From JABCPO02 sp052174015 (GTDB lineage Bacteria > Bacillota > Clostridia > TANB77 > CAG-508): 64,000 bases of DNA. Position 1 is the stretch's first letter. Each line of letters begins with the position of its first letter. The position numbers and the translations under genes were made by a program. Under the pieces are notes generated by a model, which had not been told where the DNA came from, searched no databases, and saw nothing but the letters and a program-made list of their open reading frames with translations. Below are positions 60,080-64,000 of this stretch, piece after piece. The stretch covers positions 15,724 to 79,723 of the forward strand of contig JBQMXM010000003.1 of assembly GCA_052174015.1 (NCBI GenBank). Direction: 5' to 3'.

Positions 60080-61066
60080 ATGAAACCCAAAATTAAAAAA
60101 AGATTAACACAAATATTTAAATTTTTAATAATCATAGTAGTAATTTTAATATTACTATTATTAATGTTAATTTTAATTTTTAAACCAACATATAAGGTTA
60201 CATATAAGAATAAATTTATAGGATATTCAAATAATTTTTTAAATTTAGAACAAGAAGTATATGATTCATTATTAAAAGGAGATAATAATGCTTCATATTA
60301 TGATTTAGAAGAACCAATTAAATTTGAACTATTATTAACTAAAAGAAAACTAAAATTAAATTATGATATAATAGGAGATATTAAAAAAGAAGCTATACCA
60401 ATATATAAGTATTATTCATTATATAAAGGTAATGAAAGAAAATATTGTTTTGAAACTTATGAAGAAGCAAATAGTATAATTAAAGAATTAGAAAAATCAA
60501 ATTCAGATGTAAAACAATTAAATATAAAGGTTGAATATTTAAAAGATAAAAAAGAATATGGAGATAAAAAAATAGCTAAAAAAGAACTATTTAAAGCAAT
60601 TACAGTGCCTAGAACTAAAAGTAAGTCTGCATCTGTAAGCTATAAAGGAGTATCAGGAGCTAAACCTACATTAGACTTAAAATTTACAACTCCACTTACA
60701 GGAATAATTACTTCACCATTTACACTATCTAATAGACAAGTTTTAGGTATGAATAGTCCACATTCAGGAATAGATATAGCTAGACCAACAGGAACACCTA
60801 TTAGAGCAGCAGCTTCTGGTAGTGTTGTAATTGCAAGCTATAAGGGGTCATATGGTAATATGATAGAGTTAGACAATGGGAATGAAATTGTTACAGTATA
60901 TGGACATTTAAGTAGAATTGCAGTATCTGTAGGACAAAGAGTAAAGGCAGGACAAGTAATTGGATATGTAGGAAGTACAGGAAGATCAACAGGACCACAC
61001 TTACATTTTGAAATTAGGAAAAATGGTATAGCTTTAAACCCAGCATACTATGTCAATTTCAAATAA
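60080..61066 (+). CDS. M23-family (LytM-type) peptidase, membrane-anchored
   Basis: The 328-residue protein has an N-terminal membrane anchor (about 11-34), a linker domain with possible peptidoglycan-binding features, and a C-terminal M23 domain (about 220-328). Zinc ligands are His228, Asp232 (HSGID) and His309 (HLHF), with His276 and His307 as catalytic residues; all are present, so it should be an active glycyl/peptide-bridge or stem-peptide endopeptidase. The start follows TAGGAGA. It has its own promoter and terminator. Confidence 0.94.
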   Translation: MKPKIKKRLTQIFKFLIIIVVILILLLLMLILIFKPTYKVTYKNKFIGYSNNFLNLEQEVYDSLLKGDNNASYYDLEEPIKFELLLTKRKLKLNYDIIGDIKKEAIPIYKYYSLYKGNERKYCFETYEEANSIIKELEKSNSDVKQLNIKVEYLKDKKEYGDKKIAKKELFKAITVPRTKSKSASVSYKGVSGAKPTLDLKFTTPLTGIITSPFTLSNRQVLGMNSPHSGIDIARPTGTPIRAAASGSVVIASYKGSYGNMIELDNGNEIVTVYGHLSRIAVSVGQRVKAGQVIGYVGSTGRSTGPHLHFEIRKNGIALNPAYYVNFK

Positions 61067-61131
61067 TTAAAATACATATTAATATAAATACATATTGATA
61101 TAAAAGAATAAAAATAAAATAAAAAGTAAAA

Positions 61132-61157
61132 AACACTTTCAGTTGAAAGTGCTTTTT
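61132..61157. terminator. Bidirectional terminator
   Basis: The stem CACTTTC/GAAAGTG with an AGTT loop has a T-run on each strand, between convergent genes. Confidence 0.85.
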
Positions 61158-61190
61158 TATTATTAAAATGTTTTAATTATTGTCTAGTTA

Positions 61191-62477
61191 TTATTGTCTT
61201 TCTTCTAAAGCTGATAAAGTTTTTTGAAGATAAGATGATAACTTTTTAAAAGCTTGTACAGTTATTTTAGTATATTTCTTTATTGTACCTAAAAGTGTAT
61301 CATCTTCTGCATAAATTTCACTATATGGTGATACAACTAAGAAGTTAGTACTTTCTTGTTGTTTTTCTATTTCAAGATTTAATAAGTTTTGTCTTGCTAA
61401 TTTTCTTAAAGTATCTGCATAACAAACTTGTGATTTAAAATTAAATATTTTTTCTTCTTCTTTTTCAAAATCTTCTATTAAAGATTGTATGTTTTGTACT
61501 TTTTGTTCTTTAAACATTTTAACATATGGTTGTTTAGCTTTAAAATATATTAGATTTGAAGCTAAATCATAATCTTTTATATATTCACTAGTTTCAATTT
61601 CATCAAGATTATTATTTAATTCTATAGAATCACTATAATCATATTCCATACCTAAAACACTATTATCTGTATCATCTAATGAAATAGCATTAAACATCTT
61701 ATTATGAGTATCTAGTAACATAGTTGCTATTTCTTGATTAGTATTTAATGTTTCATAATATATAGGTGAACTTTTTTCTTGTTCTAGATTTTTAAATTCT
61801 AAATTAATTATTTCACCATTTTCATCTATAGCTAAATTAGGAGTAGTAAATGTACTTATATCAGAAAAATTAGAATAATTTATTAGTGTATCATCAAGAT
61901 CTTTTTCTATTGCTGTATTTTTATGATCTGTTGTATTATCACTAAAATTATATACATTAAATTCAGTAATATCTTGTACATTTTCTTGAATAGTATCATT
62001 AGTATTTTTATTAGATATATATTGGTTTTCTATTGTGTTTTCATTCATGACACTATCTATAGTATTAAATACTTTTTGATTTCTAATTTCTTGATTAAGA
62101 TTATATGAAAGTAGGAAATCAGTATTAAAAAATGTATCTTCAATATCTGAATCTGTAAATGCAATTTCATTAGTTAAAATAGTAGCAGGTGAAATATTAA
62201 AATTATAGTTAGCAGAATTATTATTATCCCATAAATTAAGTTCATTTCTAAATGAAAAACTAATATCATTAGAATTAAGAGGTATAGCTATTTTAGATTC
62301 ATACCCTTGAACTGTTTGTACCATTTCTACTTCATTAACATTATTCCAATTATCTATTCCATAATGAAGAAATATTTTTTTAGAATTATTTACTAATTCT
62401 CCATTATATATTATAACGGCTTCTTCTCCTGCAATAATATTATTATTTTCTATACGTATATTTTCAAAAAATCCCAT
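61191..62477 (-). CDS. CBM25-like domain protein with acidic linker and amphipathic tail
   Basis: The 428-residue protein lacks a signal peptide. Residues 1-95 (IIAGEEAVIIYNGEL, IFLHYGIDNWNN) follow the pattern of CBM25-type starch-binding modules. A long Asp/Asn/Glu-rich region (about 100-300), probably disordered, leads to a helical C-terminus (about 310-428) with a basic amphipathic end (TIKKYTKITVQAFKKL). The same N- and C-terminal design appears in the smaller 46592 product. GGAG lies 11 bases before the start, rather far. A cytoplasmic glycan- or polymer-associated role is possible but not shown. Confidence 0.65.
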   Translation of the reverse strand: MGFFENIRIENNNIIAGEEAVIIYNGELVNNSKKIFLHYGIDNWNNVNEVEMVQTVQGYESKIAIPLNSNDISFSFRNELNLWDNNNSANYNFNISPATILTNEIAFTDSDIEDTFFNTDFLLSYNLNQEIRNQKVFNTIDSVMNENTIENQYISNKNTNDTIQENVQDITEFNVYNFSDNTTDHKNTAIEKDLDDTLINYSNFSDISTFTTPNLAIDENGEIINLEFKNLEQEKSSPIYYETLNTNQEIATMLLDTHNKMFNAISLDDTDNSVLGMEYDYSDSIELNNNLDEIETSEYIKDYDLASNLIYFKAKQPYVKMFKEQKVQNIQSLIEDFEKEEEKIFNFKSQVCYADTLRKLARQNLLNLEIEKQQESTNFLVVSPYSEIYAEDDTLLGTIKKYTKITVQAFKKLSSYLQKTLSALEERQ

Positions 62478-62637
62478 TTAATTTAATTCTCCTATTTATT
62501 TATACTACTATATATTATATATCTTTTTATTTAAAATATACATTAAAAAATAGTATCCTTTTTGTAACAAAATGATGACATTTGTAAAAAATAGAAAATA
62601 ATGGTATAATTATAATATAAGTTTACATAAATATTAA

Positions 62638-62683
62638 ATAGAACAAGTACAGCGGTGTACAATTAATATTGTTCTATGGGGAG
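62638..62683 (+). promoter_or_regulatory. Structured 5' leader ending at the ribosome binding site
   Basis: ATAGAACAA (62638-62646) pairs exactly with TTGTTCTAT (62669-62677). Directly inside, GTACA and TGTAC close a GCGG tetraloop, with an eight-base bulge on the 3' side. The outer stem ends one base before GGGGAG, the ribosome binding site of the next gene, so it could control translation. It matches no riboswitch I know. Confidence 0.6.
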
Positions 62684-62688
62684 AAAAT

Positions 62689-63417
62689 ATGAAAAGAATC
62701 AAAAAATTATTATTAATGCTAGTTGTAATCATGGCTTTATGTACAAGCTCTATAAGTATTGGAGTAAGTAATTATGAAAGTAAAGATATGATGTATCTTT
62801 CAAATAATACTTTAAAGCCTGTACAAGCTAAAAAGGTAGAGAGCAAAACACGTATACCTAATAATACATTAGAAGCAAGTTATGATAATCATATTGTTGC
62901 ATCTAAAGGAGATAAGCAGATATTCTTAGATCCAGATGATCCAAATTCTGTAAAGATATTTGTAAAAATATTTGCAGATATAGCAGGAGACAAAAAAACA
63001 CTTATGGAGAAAAATCCAGAGTTGTTTTTAAAAGTTCAAAAAGAAACAGGAGTGGACGCTATTTTTATAGGTACAGTAATGTTTGTTGAAAGTGGAGGAG
63101 GTTTAGTTATGACTGACGGACTTCGCAAAGCAAACAATTACTTTTCTATAAAAAAGAAAGGCAGTACAACAGAATATAGGAAGTATACTTCTGTATATGA
63201 CTCTATATTAAAGTTTGGGATAATGTTACAAGACCCAGAATCAAAGAATTATATAGTATCTGGTAAAGATACTGTAAATAAAATGGGAGATAACTATTCT
63301 CCAGACCCTGTATATCTATCAAGTGGCACAACTACTTGGAAAGAGATAGTTAATCGTTTAATGATTAACTATCAAAATAAATATATTGAAAAATATGTTA
63401 AAAATAATAATATTTAA
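62689..63417 (+). CDS. Exported glucosaminidase-like protein
   Basis: The 242-residue protein has a signal peptide (about 1-25) and a C-terminal domain (about 95-230) resembling GH73-type endo-beta-N-acetylglucosaminidases. Glu in MFVESGGGL is the candidate acid, followed by KANNYFSIKKKG and YRKYTSVYDSILKFGIML, which match the family's NxFGIK and YxSxxxSxxDY-type positions. It should hydrolyse peptidoglycan glycan strands outside the cell. Translation may be controlled by the hairpin leader. The family call is good, activity is inferred. Confidence 0.8.
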   Translation: MKRIKKLLLMLVVIMALCTSSISIGVSNYESKDMMYLSNNTLKPVQAKKVESKTRIPNNTLEASYDNHIVASKGDKQIFLDPDDPNSVKIFVKIFADIAGDKKTLMEKNPELFLKVQKETGVDAIFIGTVMFVESGGGLVMTDGLRKANNYFSIKKKGSTTEYRKYTSVYDSILKFGIMLQDPESKNYIVSGKDTVNKMGDNYSPDPVYLSSGTTTWKEIVNRLMINYQNKYIEKYVKNNNI

Positions 63418-63421
63418 TATT

Positions 63422-63457
63422 AAGGTAAGTGTTTAATTTAGACACTTACCTTTTTCT
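63422..63457 (+). terminator. Terminator after the glucosaminidase-like gene
   Basis: The stem AAGGTAAGTGT/ACACTTACCTT is followed by a T-run. Confidence 0.88.
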
Positions 63458-63605
63458 ATTATTACAAAATGATATATAAAGATTAAAAAAATAATAAAAA
63501 TATATTAAAAGTATTGAAAAAACATTTTATATAATATATTAAAGAAAGTAATATTATATTAAATGTATAATAAATATATTCAAGTGTAGCAAAAAAGGAG
63601 AAGAT

Positions 63606-63875
63606 ATGAATATAACAAGAATAAGGGTGAAAAAAGTAAATGAAGAAAAGGTAAAAGCTATAGTATCAATAAGTATAGATGACAGTATATTAATACATGA
63701 TATTAAAGTTATTGATGGTAAAAATGGAATATTTATTAGTATGCCAAAGAAAAAAACAAAAACAGGAGATTACAGAGATTTAGTACATCCAGTTAGTCAA
63801 GAAGCAAGAGAAGAATTATATCAAAAGATTTTAGAAGCATATGAAAATGCTGAAGAAGAAAAAATAGAAGAATAA
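63606..63875 (+). CDS. spoVG: Septation regulator SpoVG
   Basis: The 89-residue protein matches SpoVG: ITRIRVKKVNEEKVKAIVSI at the N-terminus, DIKVIDGKNGIFISMPKKK, and YRDLVHPVSQEAREEL. SpoVG is a small nucleic-acid-binding regulator linked to division and sporulation in Firmicutes. The start follows AAAGGAGA. It stands alone. Confidence 0.96.
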   Translation: MNITRIRVKKVNEEKVKAIVSISIDDSILIHDIKVIDGKNGIFISMPKKKTKTGDYRDLVHPVSQEAREELYQKILEAYENAEEEKIEE

Positions 63876-63909
63876 TTTAATACAAAAATAATATAACAAT
63901 ACAACAAAT

Positions 63910-63945
63910 AAAGATAAATCTAATTAATGGTTTATCTTTTTTTAA
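63910..63945 (+). terminator. Terminator after spoVG
   Basis: AAGATAAA and TTTATCTT form the stem (with further T-G and C-G pairs), followed by a T-run. Confidence 0.8.
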
Positions 63946-63956
63946 CTTATAATATT

Positions 63957-64000
63957 ACAAAACTATTAAAAAAACATCTCAATATATATATATATATATA
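63957..64000. repeat. AT-repeat tract at the window end
   Basis: ATCTCAATATATATATA followed by TA repeats runs to the window edge. A near-identical word lies at about 20071, upstream of the prepilin-like gene at 20199. Confidence 0.5.

Overview
This window is strongly AT-rich chromosomal DNA (most third codon positions are A or T) from a low-GC Gram-positive bacterium. It is most likely an uncultured Clostridia-type Firmicute. The support is RNase Y, SpoVG, L10- and IF3-type attenuator leaders, AAGGAGG-type ribosome binding sites, M23 and VanW cell-wall proteins, and a monoderm-style type IV secretion set (PrgI, VirB4, TrbL) with no outer-membrane parts. The genetic code is standard: TGA is used as a stop. 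I cannot name the genus.

Layout. 1-2.5 kb: a WG-repeat protein and an unrecognised minus-strand gene of unlike composition. 2.4-3.0 kb: tRNA-Gly on plus and an Arg-His-Gln tRNA operon on minus. 3.0-25.0 kb: a large type IV secretion-like locus with two small pilin-like subunits, PrgI, a VirB4 N-terminal-like protein, a VirB4 ATPase, four paralogous TrbL/VirB6-like polytopic proteins (one fused to an NlpC/P60 hydrolase), a bitopic protein, then two NTF2/VirB8-like bitopic proteins, a membrane-anchored J-domain protein and a membrane-anchored cyclophilin-like protein. A prepilin-like gene with a cassette-like 3' end (20.2-21.6 kb) sits inside this run as its own unit. No relaxase, coupling ATPase (VirD4) or integrase is visible in the window. 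25.1-28.7 kb: a heterodimeric ABC exporter on minus. 28.9-30.3 kb: a second prepilin-like paralogue.

30.4-64 kb is mostly housekeeping: rny, a GT51 glycosyltransferase, gatC-gatA (without gatB), pgsA, typA, an O-methyltransferase, an LPXTG-like surface protein, an SMR-like pair, an AIM24-family protein, tRNA-Leu, and rpmG-secE-nusG-rplK-rplA-(L10 leader)-rplJ-rplL. Then plsC, two VanW-type proteins, rsmH-ftsL, a 32-residue peptide gene inside a perfect inverted repeat, two tandem M3-like metallopeptidases, rpmE, tRNA-Cys, a divergent Mur ligase followed by mraY, infC-rpmI-rplT (infC starts on ATT), an M23 peptidase, a carbohydrate-binding-like protein, a glucosaminidase-like exoprotein and spoVG.

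The strongest candidate for an undescribed system is the 3.0-25.0 kb envelope machine. It looks like a type IV secretion channel without the DNA-transfer parts, carrying its own peptidoglycan hydrolase and two membrane-tethered folding factors. The prepilin-like genes with exchangeable-looking ends are the second candidate.
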